Source of the DNA: Pseudoxanthomonas suwonensis 11-1 | GTDB taxonomy: Bacteria > Pseudomonadota > Gammaproteobacteria > Xanthomonadales > Xanthomonadaceae | Assembly (NCBI RefSeq): GCF_000185965.1 | Contig: NC_014924.1 | Location: 1,984,001 to 2,048,000, forward strand | Direction: 5' to 3' | Length of the DNA stretch: 64,000 bases | Shown here: piece after piece, positions 53,289 to 62,757 of the stretch | How positions within the stretch are numbered: position 1 is the stretch's first letter | Layout of the letters: the number at the start of each line of letters is the position of its first letter | Program-made: the position numbers and the translations under genes | Notes under the pieces: model-generated | What the model was told of the DNA's origin: nothing | Databases searched by the model: none | The model's input: only the letters and a program-made list of their open reading frames with translations

Positions 53289-53349
53289 GGGGCTTGGCGT
53301 TTCCGTCGTTCGTGCGCGCCTGGGCGCGCGGTGGATCTGAAAAGGAAGG

Positions 53350-53928
53350 TCAGCGGGCGATGGTGTTGTTCTTGTTCGCCGCCACCGTCTGCGTGCGCCA
53401 GATCTTCTTCTGCAGCTGCAGGATGCCGTAGACCAGCGCCTCGGCCGTCGGCGGGCAGCCGGGCACGTAGATGTCCACCGGCACGATGCGGTCGCAGCCG
53501 CGCACCACCGAGTACGAGTAGTGGTAGTAGCCGCCGCCGTTGGCGCAGCTGCCCATGGAGATCACCCACTTCGGGTCGGGCATCTGGTCGTAGACCTTGC
53601 GCAGCGCCGGGGCCATCTTGTTGACCAGGGTGCCGGCCACGATCATCACGTCGGACTGGCGCGGCGACGGGCGGAACACCACGCCGTAGCGGTCCAGGTC
53701 CAGGCGCGCGGCGCCGGCGTGCATCATCTCGACCGCGCAGCAGGCCAGGCCGAAGGTCATCGGCCACATCGAGCCGGTGCGCGCCCAGTTGACCAGTGCG
53801 TCGACGCTGGTGGTGACGTAACCCTTCTCCAGGAGCGGGTTCTCGCCGGCGGGCCGCAGGATGTCCTCGACCCGTGCTTCCGGCATCGGGTTGGTCATCA
53901 GGCGGTCGATGGTTTGGATCACTCCCAT
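53350..53928 (-). CDS. nuoB: NADH-quinone oxidoreductase subunit B
   Basis: 192-residue subunit carrying cluster N2, the electron donor to quinone. Cys63-Cys64 (GLACCAVEM), Cys128 (GSCANGGG) and Cys158 (PGCPPTAE) are the ligands. ATG at 53928 overlaps nuoA by ten bases. Confidence 0.97.
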   Translation of the reverse strand: MGVIQTIDRLMTNPMPEARVEDILRPAGENPLLEKGYVTTSVDALVNWARTGSMWPMTFGLACCAVEMMHAGAARLDLDRYGVVFRPSPRQSDVMIVAGTLVNKMAPALRKVYDQMPDPKWVISMGSCANGGGYYHYSYSVVRGCDRIVPVDIYVPGCPPTAEALVYGILQLQKKIWRTQTVAANKNNTIAR

Positions 53929-54275
53929 TCGAGCGCTCCCTTCTTCCAGACGTAGACGAAGCCGAGGAACAGCATGCCCACGAACAGGCCCATGGTGACC
54001 AGCGCGCGCGGCCCCAGGTCCTGGAACACGAGGGTCCACGGCACGATGAAGATGATTTCCAGGTCGAAGACGATGAACTGGATCGCGATGAGGTAGTAGC
54101 GCACGTCGAACTTCATGCGCGCGTCCTCGAACGCCTCGAAGCCGCACTCGTAGGGCGACAGCTTGCGGGGGTCCGGGCTACGGGGTCCGAGCACGCGGCC
54201 GACGATGATCAGCGCGACGCCGATACCGGTGGCCACGATCAGGAACAACAGGGTCGGCAGGTATTGGGCCAGCAC
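53919..54275 (-). CDS. nuoA: NADH-quinone oxidoreductase subunit A
   Basis: 118-residue membrane subunit with three helices and the quinone-channel loop [33 protein letters not shown]. The start is a GTG at 54275, preceded by AAGAGAGA; the longer frame upstream covers non-coding sequence. First gene of the nuo operon. Confidence 0.95.
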   Translation of the reverse strand: MLAQYLPTLLFLIVATGIGVALIIVGRVLGPRSPDPRKLSPYECGFEAFEDARMKFDVRYYLIAIQFIVFDLEIIFIVPWTLVFQDLGPRALVTMGLFVGMLFLGFVYVWKKGALEWE

Positions 54276-54442
54276 GTGCGGTTCTCTCTTGCCTCTGCCC
54301 TGGAGCGGGCTTGGGTGGGCAAGGGTCGTCCGCTTGCGCGGCCTCCCCTCGCCTGTCCTGCCGCGGCCTGGCCGCGGACCTTTGCCAATGCGCCGCGCGG
54401 CACGGGAAGGTTCCCGGCCGCGCGGTTGTGCATAGCAGCGGA

Positions 54443-54448
54443 ATTGTA
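54443..54448 (-). promoter_or_regulatory. Possible -10 box of the nuo operon
   Basis: TACAAT on the minus strand, about 168 bases before the nuoA start. No good -35 match; the long leader contains no recognised riboswitch. Confidence 0.4.
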
Positions 54449-54529
54449 GCGTCAGCAGCGATAAGGGTAAACGCTTTGCGCGTTCATCGCCGCCTCCGCA
54501 ACTTCCCGCGGAAATGAAGAAGCCCGCCG

Positions 54530-54549
54530 AAGCGGGCTTTCTTCCCACC
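54530..54549 (-). terminator. Terminator after tRNA-Leu
   Basis: Stem AAGCCCGC (54530-54537) and GCGGGCTT (54542-54549) around CGAA (TTCG on the minus strand), followed there by CTTCATTT. Confidence 0.8.
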
Positions 54550-54573
54550 GGCCCGGAGGCCGGCACATCTCAT

Positions 54574-54658
54574 TGGTGCCCAAGAGGGGACTCGAACCCC
54601 TACGACTCTCGTCGCTACCACCTCAAGGTAGTGCGTCTACCAATTCCGCCACCTGGGC
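54574..54658 (-). tRNA. tRNA-Leu (GAG)
   Basis: 85-nt class II tRNA with encoded CCA. Acceptor GCCCAGG, D-arm GGCGGAATTGGTAGAC, anticodon loop TTGAGGT (GAG) on a CTACC/GGTAG stem, long variable arm CGACGAGAGTCG, T-arm GGGGTTCGAGTCCCC. A TACAAT (54691-54696, minus strand) may be its own -10 box. It follows secG, as leuU does in E. coli. Confidence 0.97.
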
Positions 54659-54700
54659 TGAAACTTCGCGCCGGCTGCGGCGCGCGGCGCATTGTACGCG

Positions 54701-55129
54701 TTACTCGGCCGGAGTAGCAGCCTCTTGCGCATTTTCTTCCTGCGCCGGTGCCGGGACCTCGCTGGCGGCCGGCGCGGCGGCCGGGACCTCGGAGGCGGCA
54801 GCCGGCGGCGGCAGCTCGCCCGGGGCGGCGACCGGGGCAGCCGGGACTTCCAGCTGGCCCATCACGCCCAGGTCCTGCTGCACCACCGGGCGCGCGCTAT
54901 GGGTCGCGTACCAGGCCATGAACAGGCTGATGCCGAAGAACACCACGGCCAGCCACTTGGTGCTCTTGGAAAGGAAGTTGGACGCGCCGCGCGCGCCGAA
55001 CACGGTGCCGGAGGCACCGGCGCCGAAGCCGGAGCCGGCGGCCGCACCGGCGCCGCGCTGCAGCAGGATCAGCACGATCATGGCGATCGCCACCAGCACG
55101 TACACCACGTTGAGGATCAGCATCAGCAT
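54701..55129 (-). CDS. secG: Protein-export membrane protein SecG
   Basis: Auxiliary subunit of the SecYEG translocon. 142 residues: helix 1 (about 1-24), the conserved LLQRGAGAAAGSGFGAGASGTVFG loop, helix 2 (about 57-76), then a 60-residue Pro/Ala/Glu-rich tail that is longer than in E. coli (110 residues). The ATG at 55129 (MLMLILN) is used; another lies two codons on. It is 14 bases after tpiA. Confidence 0.94.
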   Translation of the reverse strand: MLMLILNVVYVLVAIAMIVLILLQRGAGAAAGSGFGAGASGTVFGARGASNFLSKSTKWLAVVFFGISLFMAWYATHSARPVVQQDLGVMGQLEVPAAPVAAPGELPPPAAASEVPAAAPAASEVPAPAQEENAQEAATPAE

Positions 55130-55143
55130 TGTCAGGGTCTCGC

Positions 55144-55902
55144 TTACCGGGCCGCCGCAGCGGCCCGGGCAATGGCAAGGAAATCGGCGGCCACCAGGGA
55201 GGCGCCACCGATCAGCCCGCCGTCCACGTCCGGCTGCGCACACAGCGCACCGGCGTTGTCGGGCTTCACGCTGCCGCCGTACAGGATCGGCAGCGAATCC
55301 GCAATTCTAGCATCGTGCCTGGCGATCTGGCGACGGATGAATGCGTGGATCTCCTGGGCCTGCTCCGGGGAGGCGGTCCGGCCCGTGCCGATGGCCCAGC
55401 ACGGCTCGTAGGCCACCACGGCGTTGGCCAAGCCCCCGGCCCCGACCAGGTCCAGCACCGGCTGCAGCTGGGAGGCGATGACTTCCTCGGCACGCCCGGC
55501 CTCGCGGTCCTCCAGGTGCTCGCCCACGCACAGCACCGGGACCAGGCCGGCCTCGAGGGCCGCCTTGACCTTGCGCGCGACCAGCTCGCTGGATTCGGCG
55601 TGGTAGCGGCGGCGCTCGGAATGGCCGCACAGGGTGTAGCGCGCACCGACGTCGGCCACCATCCGCGCCGAGACCTCGCCGGTATAGGCGCCCTCGCCGT
55701 GCGGACTGACGTCCTGGGCACCGAACTGCAGGGCCGAACCCTCGAAGTCCTCGATCAGGTCGCCCAGGTAGGGCATCGGTGGCATGACCACCAGCTCCAC
55801 GCCCTCGACCGGGGCCTGGCCTGCGACTTCCGCCACCAGCGAGGTGGCGAAGTCCCGCGTGCCATAGAGTTTCCAGTTGCCCGCGACGATCCTGCGACGC
55901 AT
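55144..55902 (-). CDS. tpiA: Triosephosphate isomerase
   Basis: Interconverts dihydroxyacetone phosphate and glyceraldehyde-3-phosphate. 252 residues, with catalytic Asn9, Lys11 (AGNWKLYG), His94 (CGHSERR) and Glu166 (AYEPCWAIGTG), and the phosphate loop YGGSVKPDN. The usual Asn after NWK-M/L is Tyr here, a small deviation. It is followed by secG and tRNA-Leu as in many gammaproteobacteria. Confidence 0.97.
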   Translation of the reverse strand: MRRRIVAGNWKLYGTRDFATSLVAEVAGQAPVEGVELVVMPPMPYLGDLIEDFEGSALQFGAQDVSPHGEGAYTGEVSARMVADVGARYTLCGHSERRRYHAESSELVARKVKAALEAGLVPVLCVGEHLEDREAGRAEEVIASQLQPVLDLVGAGGLANAVVAYEPCWAIGTGRTASPEQAQEIHAFIRRQIARHDARIADSLPILYGGSVKPDNAGALCAQPDVDGGLIGGASLVAADFLAIARAAAAAR

Positions 55903-55998
55903 GCCCGCTCCCGTATGTACGTAACCGCGCGGAAGAATACCGTGCGGTACGGGAAAGCGCGCCCTGACAACGCAGGACAGGACGCGCCTGGGTGACGC

Positions 55999-56937
55999 TT
56001 ACTTCAGCTTGATCTCGCGCAGGCGCTGCTCGAGGAAGCCCTGGGCGGTGATCGGCTCTGGATAGCGGCTGGGGTTTTCCGCGCTCACGCAGGACGGCAG
56101 CACGTCGATCAGGAAGTCCGGGTTCGGGTGCAGGAAGAACGGCACCGAGTAGCGCGGCTTGCGTGCCGCCTCGCCCGGGGGGTTGACCACGCGGTGGATG
56201 GTCGACGGGTACACGTGGTTGGTCAGGCGCTCGAGCATGTCGCCGATGTTGACCACGATGGTGTCGCCCTCGGAGGTGAACGGCACCCACTCACCCTCGT
56301 GCGAGCGCACTTCCAGGCCGGCGGCGCTGGCGCCCACCAGCAGGGTGATGAAGTTGATGTCGCCATGCGCGCCGGCGCGCACGTTGGGGATGTCGTCGGC
56401 GGTGATCGGCGGGTAGTGGATCGGGCGCAGGATCGAGTTGCCGAAGTTGGTCTTGTCGGCGAAGAAGTCCTCCGGCAGGCCGATGTGCAGCGCCAGCGCG
56501 CTCAGCACGCGCGAACCCAGCGAATCCAGCGCCTGGTACAGGGCATAGCCGTACTCGCGGAACTCCGGCACTTCCTCCGGCCACAGGTTCGGGGCCATGA
56601 CCTCGCGGTACTTGGAGTCGTCCGGGATCTCGCGGCCGATGTGCCAGAACTCCTTGAGGTCGAAGTGCTTGCTGCCCTTGGCCGTTTCCACGCCGAACGG
56701 GGTGTAGCCGCGGGCGCCGCCGCCGCCGGGCACGTGGTACTTCTTCTTCACCTCCTCGGGAAGCGCGAAGAACTTCTGGAAGGCGGCGTAGGCGTTGTCG
56801 ATCAGTTCCGGCGGGATGCCGTGGTTGCTGATGCCGGCAAAGCCCCACTCGCGGTAGGCCGCACCGAGCTCGGCCACGAAGGCCTCGCGGTCGGTGTCGT
56901 AGCGGGTGATGTCGAAGGTGGGGATACGGGCGGACAT
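55999..56937 (-). CDS. 2-oxoglutarate/Fe(II)-dependent oxygenase, isopenicillin-N-synthase family
   Basis: 312 residues. The non-haem iron triad His191, Asp193 (AHGDINF) and His248 (IHRVVN) and the cosubstrate-binding Arg262-x-Ser264 (PRYSVPFF) are all present. The N-terminal DIOX_N region has REWGFAGISNHGIP. It resembles the isopenicillin N synthase/gibberellin oxidase branch, so it should hydroxylate or oxidise a small molecule; the substrate is unknown. It lies between glmM and tpiA, same strand, with a 65-base gap upstream. Confidence 0.88.
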   Translation of the reverse strand: MSARIPTFDITRYDTDREAFVAELGAAYREWGFAGISNHGIPPELIDNAYAAFQKFFALPEEVKKKYHVPGGGGARGYTPFGVETAKGSKHFDLKEFWHIGREIPDDSKYREVMAPNLWPEEVPEFREYGYALYQALDSLGSRVLSALALHIGLPEDFFADKTNFGNSILRPIHYPPITADDIPNVRAGAHGDINFITLLVGASAAGLEVRSHEGEWVPFTSEGDTIVVNIGDMLERLTNHVYPSTIHRVVNPPGEAARKPRYSVPFFLHPNPDFLIDVLPSCVSAENPSRYPEPITAQGFLEQRLREIKLK

Positions 56938-57002
56938 GAGGGGGAATACTCCGGGGTGGTACGGCGACGGCCACCCGGCCGCCGCCCTGGGATCTGCCGG
57001 TC

Positions 57003-58354
57003 TCAGCCGGCCGCCTGGCGCACGGCCGCGGCAAGGGTATCGAGGGTGTGCTGCATCAGCCCTGCGTCGTCGGCCTCGACCGTGACCCGCACCACCGGCT
57101 CGGTGCCGGAAGGACGCAGGAACGCGCGGCCACGACCCTGCACCGCGGCCTGGGCCTGCTGCAGCGCCTGGCGCACGCCTTCGGCGGCGACCACGTCGGT
57201 CGCCTTCGCGCCATCGAGGCGCACGTTGATCGTGGACTGCGGCACGGTGGCCAGGCCTTCGAGGGCCTGGTCCAGGCGCTTGCCGCTGCGGCGCAGGACA
57301 TCGAGAACCTGCAGCGCGCTGACGATGGCGTCGCCGGTGGTGGCGCGGTCCAGGCACAGCAGGTGGCCGGAAGCTTCGCCGCCGAGCACGCCATCACCCT
57401 CGACCAGGGCCTGGTGGACATAGCGGTCGCCGACCCTGGCCCGCTGGAACGGGATGCCCGCCTGCTCCAGCGCGCGCTCCAGGCCGTAGTTGGTCATCAG
57501 TGTGCCGACCACCGGGCCGCGCAGGCGGCCGCTGGCCTGCCAGTCGCGGGCCAGTACGTACAGCAGGCCGTCGCCGTCGACGCTGCGGCCGCTGGCGTCG
57601 ACCATCAGCACGCGGTCGCCGTCGCCGTCGAAGGCGATGCCGAGGTCGGCGCCGGCTTCGGTGACCTTGGCGGCGAGGTTGCCGATATGCATCGAGCCGA
57701 CGCCGGCATTGATGTTGATGCCATCCGGGGTCGCGCCGATCGCGACCACCTCGGCACCCAGCTCGCGGAACAGCAGCGGCGCGATGTGGTAGGTGGCGCC
57801 GTGGGCGCAGTCCAGCACCAGCTTCAGCCCGCGCAGGTCGAAGCCGCGCGGCACCGAGGACTTGCAGAACTCGATGTAGCGGCCGACCGCGTCGCGGGCA
57901 CGCACGACCTTGCCCAGGTACTCGGATTCGACCGTGGCGAACGGCGCGTCCAGCGCGGCCTCGATCGCCAGCTCGGTGGCGTCGTCGAGCTTCTCGCCCT
58001 CGGCGGAGAAGAACTTGATGCCGTTGTCGTAGTGCGGGTTGTGCGAGGCACTGATGACGATGCCGGCATCGGCGCCCAGGGTACGGGTCAGGAAGGCCAC
58101 GGCCGGCGTGGGCATCGGGCCCAGCATCTGCACGTTCACCCCGGCGGCGACCAGGCCGGCTTCCAGCGCCGACTCGAACATGTAGCCGGAGATGCGGGTG
58201 TCCTTGCCGATCACCACCACCGGGCGGGTTCCGCGCCCGGCGGCCAGGACCCGACCCAGGGCATTGCCCAGGCGCAGGACGAAATCCGCCGAGATCGGCC
58301 CCTGCCCGACCCGGCCACGGATGCCGTCGGTCCCGAAATAGCGGCGGGCGGTGC

Positions 58355-58358
<4 letters not shown>
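57003..58358 (-). CDS. glmM: Phosphoglucosamine mutase
   Basis: Converts glucosamine-6-phosphate to glucosamine-1-phosphate for peptidoglycan and lipopolysaccharide. 451 residues: active-site serine Ser105 in [13 protein letters not shown], metal loop DGDGDR, sugar loop GEASGH and phosphate loop [11 protein letters not shown]. Its ATG overlaps the accD stop by four bases. Confidence 0.97.
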
Positions 58359-59251
<893 letters not shown>

Positions 59252-59344
59252 GCGGGGCGGTCGGTTCCGTTCAGCGGCCGGATCGGCCGGTAAAGGCGCA
59301 CAGTCTAGCCCAGCGCCCCCTCGCCCCGCGCATGAAACCATTTC

Positions 59345-59365
59345 CGTACCACTACGTATGGTACG
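59345..59365. promoter_or_regulatory. Palindrome in the accD / DUF4442 divergent region
   Basis: Perfect 7-bp arms CGTACCA (59345-59351) and TGGTACG (59359-59365) around a 7-base centre CTACGTA. It is AT-richer than the flanks and placed where it could affect both promoters. The half-site GGTACGCT resembles the GTACGCT half of fatty-acid regulator operators such as FabR, a loose similarity only. Confidence 0.5.
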
Positions 59366-59399
59366 CTGCCTACCCCCTGCAATCCATCCCCGACCCGAG

Positions 59400-59867
59400 A
59401 TGTCCCCCAGCCTGATGCGCCACGGGATGAACCTGTGGCCCCCGTTCCTGTTCACCGGCGTCCACGTGGCCGAACTGTCGCCGGACTGGCGCCAGGCCCG
59501 GGTGGAGCTGCGCCTGCGTCCCTGGAACCGCAACTACGTCGGCACCCACTTCGGCGGCAGCCTGTTCGCCATGACCGATCCGTTCTGGATGCTGCTGCTG
59601 ATGCACTGCCTGGGCCGCGACTACTGGGTATGGGACCGCGAGGGCCGGATCGAATTCCTGCGCCCGGGGCGCACCAGGGTCTCCACCACCTTCCGGGTCG
59701 ACGACGCGGTGCTGGAACAGATCCGCGCCGCCACCGCCGGCGGCGAGAAGTACCTGCACTGGTTCGAGAACGACGTGGTCGACGCCAACGGCGAGGTCGT
59801 GGCCCGGGTGCACAAGCAGGTCTACATCCGGCGCAAGCCGGACCGCCGTCCGGTTCAGGGCGACTGA
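59400..59867 (+). CDS. DUF4442 hot-dog protein (possible thioesterase)
   Basis: 155 residues with the DUF4442 hot-dog pattern: [46 protein letters not shown] followed by [23 protein letters not shown]. The family is related to PaaI-type acyl-CoA thioesterases, but catalysis has not been shown for most members. ATG at 59400; in-frame ATGs at 59415 and 59427 are alternatives. Its 3' end overlaps the convergent gene by 13 bases. Confidence 0.82.
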   Translation: MSPSLMRHGMNLWPPFLFTGVHVAELSPDWRQARVELRLRPWNRNYVGTHFGGSLFAMTDPFWMLLLMHCLGRDYWVWDREGRIEFLRPGRTRVSTTFRVDDAVLEQIRAATAGGEKYLHWFENDVVDANGEVVARVHKQVYIRRKPDRRPVQGD

Positions 59868-61198
59868 ACCCGGCTGCCCGGGAGGGGAATTGTCCAGCCC
59901 GCCCCCGCCTCGTCCTCCCCGGATCCGGTCCCGTGGAGCGGCATCCGCAGGGTCGCCATCTCCCGGTCCAGGTGCAGCGGCCGCGTGGTGAGTCCCAGGC
60001 CCTGCGGCACGGCCGCCAGGGCCGCCTCGTCGATCGCCCCGCCCTGCCCTCGCAGCCACAACAGCGTGGCCATGGCGTCGATGCGGGCGGCGGCGTCCTG
60101 GAGCCGCATGGCATGGCCGTCGCGGCTGCTGTGGTCGATGCGGGCGAGCTTGCAGCCGGACCAGTTGAACATGCAGGCGCGCAGCCCGCCGGGCGGCACC
60201 GGGGGATGGCGCAATGGCTGGTCGCGGGCGACCATGCTGCGCGCCTCGTCGCCGCAGTACCAGGCAAAGCCGGCCGCCATCTGCGCGGTGGTGCGCCGCG
60301 GATCGAACGCCAGGAACGGCGCCCACCCGGGCACGCCCTTTTTCGCCGCATTCGATGGTGCTTCCGCAACCAGCGAGCGGATGCCGGCGATGGTGAGACG
60401 CCCCTCGTCCAGCATGGCGCTGCAGATTCCCTGGGCAACGGGTACCGGCTGCTGGAAAGCGGACCCGCACTGCCCTGGCAACGGATGGTCACGCGGCAGT
60501 TCCGCAAGCATCTGCGCCAGCAGGGTCGTATTCCCCTGCACCATCGTTGCGCCGACCAGGCTGCTGATCAGTGAATCCCCGGACTCGAGCATCCTCCGCC
60601 CCAGGGCGATGTCCGCGCAGGCATCCGCAAGGGCGAGGTCCACTTCCCCGCTGACGAAGAACCAGGCGGTGCGCGTAGCCAGCCGGGTGGCCGGCACGGT
60701 CGCCAGCGGCATGTCCGGGGTCGGCACGAACGGGTTACGGAAATGGTCGTATCCGCGCAGGTCGGCCGCGCGCTCGACCAGGCGCGCCTCACGCCGCAGC
60801 AGCTCCGCATAGGCTTCGCGGCCCATGCGTACCTGGGCCAGGCAGCCGGAGCTCCGCAGGCTGCACCATGCAGGATCACCCTCTGCCTTCCGTTCCAGCT
60901 TCGGCCAGTCGTCCAGCTGGCTGGTCCAGGCGGTCCCTTTTCCGGCCACGGCGGCATGGCGGCGGACATCGGCCTCGAGCACCTGCTGCCACTGCGATTC
61001 CGGGATGTCATGCCGGACCGTGTAGGCCGCGGCGAAGCCATCCCGGCCGCCCGAAGGTCCTGGCCCGGCTTCCACGAGCGCCAGGGCGGCGCGCTCCTCA
61101 TCGCCCGGGGCGAGGACCCGGGGCGCACTCCAGGCCACCAGGCCCAGGAGCGCCAGCACGACAACCAGGACCGAAACCGCAACCAGCGAACGTCGCAT
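59855..61198 (-). CDS. Uncharacterised exported cysteine-containing protein
   Basis: 447 residues that I do not recognise. An N-terminal hydrophobic segment (about 5-24) predicts a membrane anchor or signal peptide. The rest is mostly helical and contains eight cysteines, including two similar C-x6-C stretches, CSLRSSGCLA and CMFNWSGCKLA, one in the N-terminal third and one near residue 350, which suggests disulfides or an internal duplication. It stands alone, convergent with the DUF4442 gene (13-base overlap) and divergent from the DUF502 gene. No enzyme motif was seen. Confidence 0.75.
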   Translation of the reverse strand: MRRSLVAVSVLVVVLALLGLVAWSAPRVLAPGDEERAALALVEAGPGPSGGRDGFAAAYTVRHDIPESQWQQVLEADVRRHAAVAGKGTAWTSQLDDWPKLERKAEGDPAWCSLRSSGCLAQVRMGREAYAELLRREARLVERAADLRGYDHFRNPFVPTPDMPLATVPATRLATRTAWFFVSGEVDLALADACADIALGRRMLESGDSLISSLVGATMVQGNTTLLAQMLAELPRDHPLPGQCGSAFQQPVPVAQGICSAMLDEGRLTIAGIRSLVAEAPSNAAKKGVPGWAPFLAFDPRRTTAQMAAGFAWYCGDEARSMVARDQPLRHPPVPPGGLRACMFNWSGCKLARIDHSSRDGHAMRLQDAAARIDAMATLLWLRGQGGAIDEAALAAVPQGLGLTTRPLHLDREMATLRMPLHGTGSGEDEAGAGWTIPLPGSRVQSP

Positions 61199-61269
61199 TC
61201 CCTGCTTCCCCCGTGACTACCCGAATCATCCATGGGCTCCCCGGCCCGCCCCGATCTTAGGGCCGGCGC

Positions 61270-61275
61270 TACAAT
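61270..61275 (+). promoter_or_regulatory. Possible -10 box for a leaderless DUF502 mRNA
   Basis: TACAAT ends seven bases before the ATG at 61283, with no ribosome-binding site between. The start point would coincide with the ATG. No -35 box is recognisable. Confidence 0.45.
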
Positions 61276-61282
61276 CCGCGCC

Positions 61283-61957
61283 ATGACCCCCGCCACCCCA
61301 GCGCCGCAGCGCGCATCGCTGCAACGCCTGTTCATCACCGGACTGCTGACCCTGCTGCCGCTGTGGCTGACCTGGGTGGTGGTGAAGTTCGTCTTCGTCC
61401 TGCTTTCCGGCATCAGCAGCCCCTGGGTGGGACCGCTGTCGCGGCGCATCGCCGCGTCCTTCCCCGCCTACCTGGGCTGGTTCCAGGCCCTGTGGGTGCA
61501 GAACACCATCGCCATGCTCGCCACGCTGCTGGTGATCCTGGGCGTGGGCGTGCTGGCGCGGCGCGTGGTCGGCCAGCGCCTGCTGCGCTGGTTCGAGGCG
61601 CTGATCGCGCGGGTGCCGCTGGCCAACGTGATCTACACCAGCTCGCGCAAGCTGCTGGACATCCTCCAGACCAAGCCGGGCAGCACCCAGCGCGTGGTGC
61701 TGATCGACTTCCCGCACCGTGACATGAAGTCCATCGGCCTGGTCACCCGGGTGCTGCGCGAGGAAGGCACCGGGCGCGAGCTGGCGGCGGTGTACGTGCC
61801 GACCACGCCCAACCCCACCTCGGGCTACCTGGAGGTGGTGCCGGTGGAGCTGCTGACGCCCACCGACTGGACCGTGGACCAGGCCATGAGCTTCATCATC
61901 TCCGGCGGCGCCGTGGCCCCGGAGACCATGCCCTTCACCCGGGCCATGGACCGCTGA
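61283..61957 (+). CDS. DUF502 inner-membrane protein
   Basis: 224 residues with two N-terminal transmembrane helices (LFITGLLTLLPLWLTWVVVKFVF and IAMLATLLVILGVGVLA) and the DUF502 core RVPLANVIYTSSRKLLD, VVLIDFPHRDMKSIGLVT, YVPTTPNPTSGYLEVVP and AMSFIISGGAVAPE. The function is unknown; plant relatives are called LIKE COV. The TGA overlaps the yhhQ ATG by one base, so the two are coupled. Confidence 0.85.
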   Translation: MTPATPAPQRASLQRLFITGLLTLLPLWLTWVVVKFVFVLLSGISSPWVGPLSRRIAASFPAYLGWFQALWVQNTIAMLATLLVILGVGVLARRVVGQRLLRWFEALIARVPLANVIYTSSRKLLDILQTKPGSTQRVVLIDFPHRDMKSIGLVTRVLREEGTGRELAAVYVPTTPNPTSGYLEVVPVELLTPTDWTVDQAMSFIISGGAVAPETMPFTRAMDR

Positions 61958-62739
61958 TGGAAGCCGCCGTGGCCACGCGTCCGCTGCAGGACCGCGCGGT
62001 CCGGCTGTTCATCGTCCTGGCGGCGTTCTTCTGCGCCAACGCGGTGCTGGCCGAGTTCATCGGGGTCAAGATCTTCGCGCTCGAGGACACGCTCGGGCTG
62101 GCACCGCTGGAGTGGGACCTGTTCGGCCAGACCGGGTCGCTGAGCTTCACCGCCGGCACCCTGCTCTGGCCGATCGTGTTCATCATGACGGACACCATCA
62201 ACGAGTTCTTCGGGCGCCGCGGCGTGCGCTTCATCTCGTGGCTGGCGGCCGGACTGATCTGCTACGGCTTCCTGTTCGCCTTCGTCGCGATCTCGCTGGC
62301 GCCAGCCGGCTGGTGGCGCGAGGCCGCCGCCGCCCAGGGCGTGCCCGACTACCAGGCCGCGTTCGCCGCGGTGTTCGGCCAGGGCCTGTGGACCATCGCG
62401 GGCTCGCTGGTGGCCTTCGTGGTCGGCCAGCTGATCGACGTGGCCGTGTTCCACCGCATCCGCAAGGCCACCGGCGAACGCCACGTGTGGCTGCGCGCCA
62501 CCGGTTCGACCGCGGTGTCGCAGCTGATCGACAGTTTCGTGGTGATCTGGATCGCCTTCGTGCTCGGCCCGCAGAAATGGCCGACCTCGTTGTTCCTGGC
62601 GGTCAGCACGCTCAACTACGCGTACAAGATGCTGTTCGCCATCGCCCTGATCCCGCTGCTGTACCTGATGCGGCGCGCGATCATCGGCTACCTCGGCGCG
62701 GACCGCGCGCGCGAACTGCGGGAACAGGCCGCGGCCTGA
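61957..62739 (+). CDS. yhhQ: Queuosine precursor transporter (YhhQ/VUT family)
   Basis: 260-residue membrane protein with about six helices. Family marks: ANAVLAEFIGVKIF, LLWPIVFIMTDTINEFFGRRGVRF and VSQLIDSFVVIWIAF. E. coli YhhQ imports the queuosine precursors preQ0/preQ1 for tRNA modification; the match is to the family, so the exact ligand is inferred. It lies just after the DUF502 gene and ends 18 bases from the convergent oxidoreductase. Confidence 0.88.
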   Translation: MEAAVATRPLQDRAVRLFIVLAAFFCANAVLAEFIGVKIFALEDTLGLAPLEWDLFGQTGSLSFTAGTLLWPIVFIMTDTINEFFGRRGVRFISWLAAGLICYGFLFAFVAISLAPAGWWREAAAAQGVPDYQAAFAAVFGQGLWTIAGSLVAFVVGQLIDVAVFHRIRKATGERHVWLRATGSTAVSQLIDSFVVIWIAFVLGPQKWPTSLFLAVSTLNYAYKMLFAIALIPLLYLMRRAIIGYLGADRARELREQAAA

Positions 62740-62757
62740 ACGGCGCGGTCGCGGGCC

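Noticed and set aside
53919-54566. Longer nuoA start upstream of 54275
   Set aside because: The extension is Arg/Gly/Pro-rich and covers the terminator and promoter region; the GTG at 54275 has a ribosome-binding site and gives the normal length.
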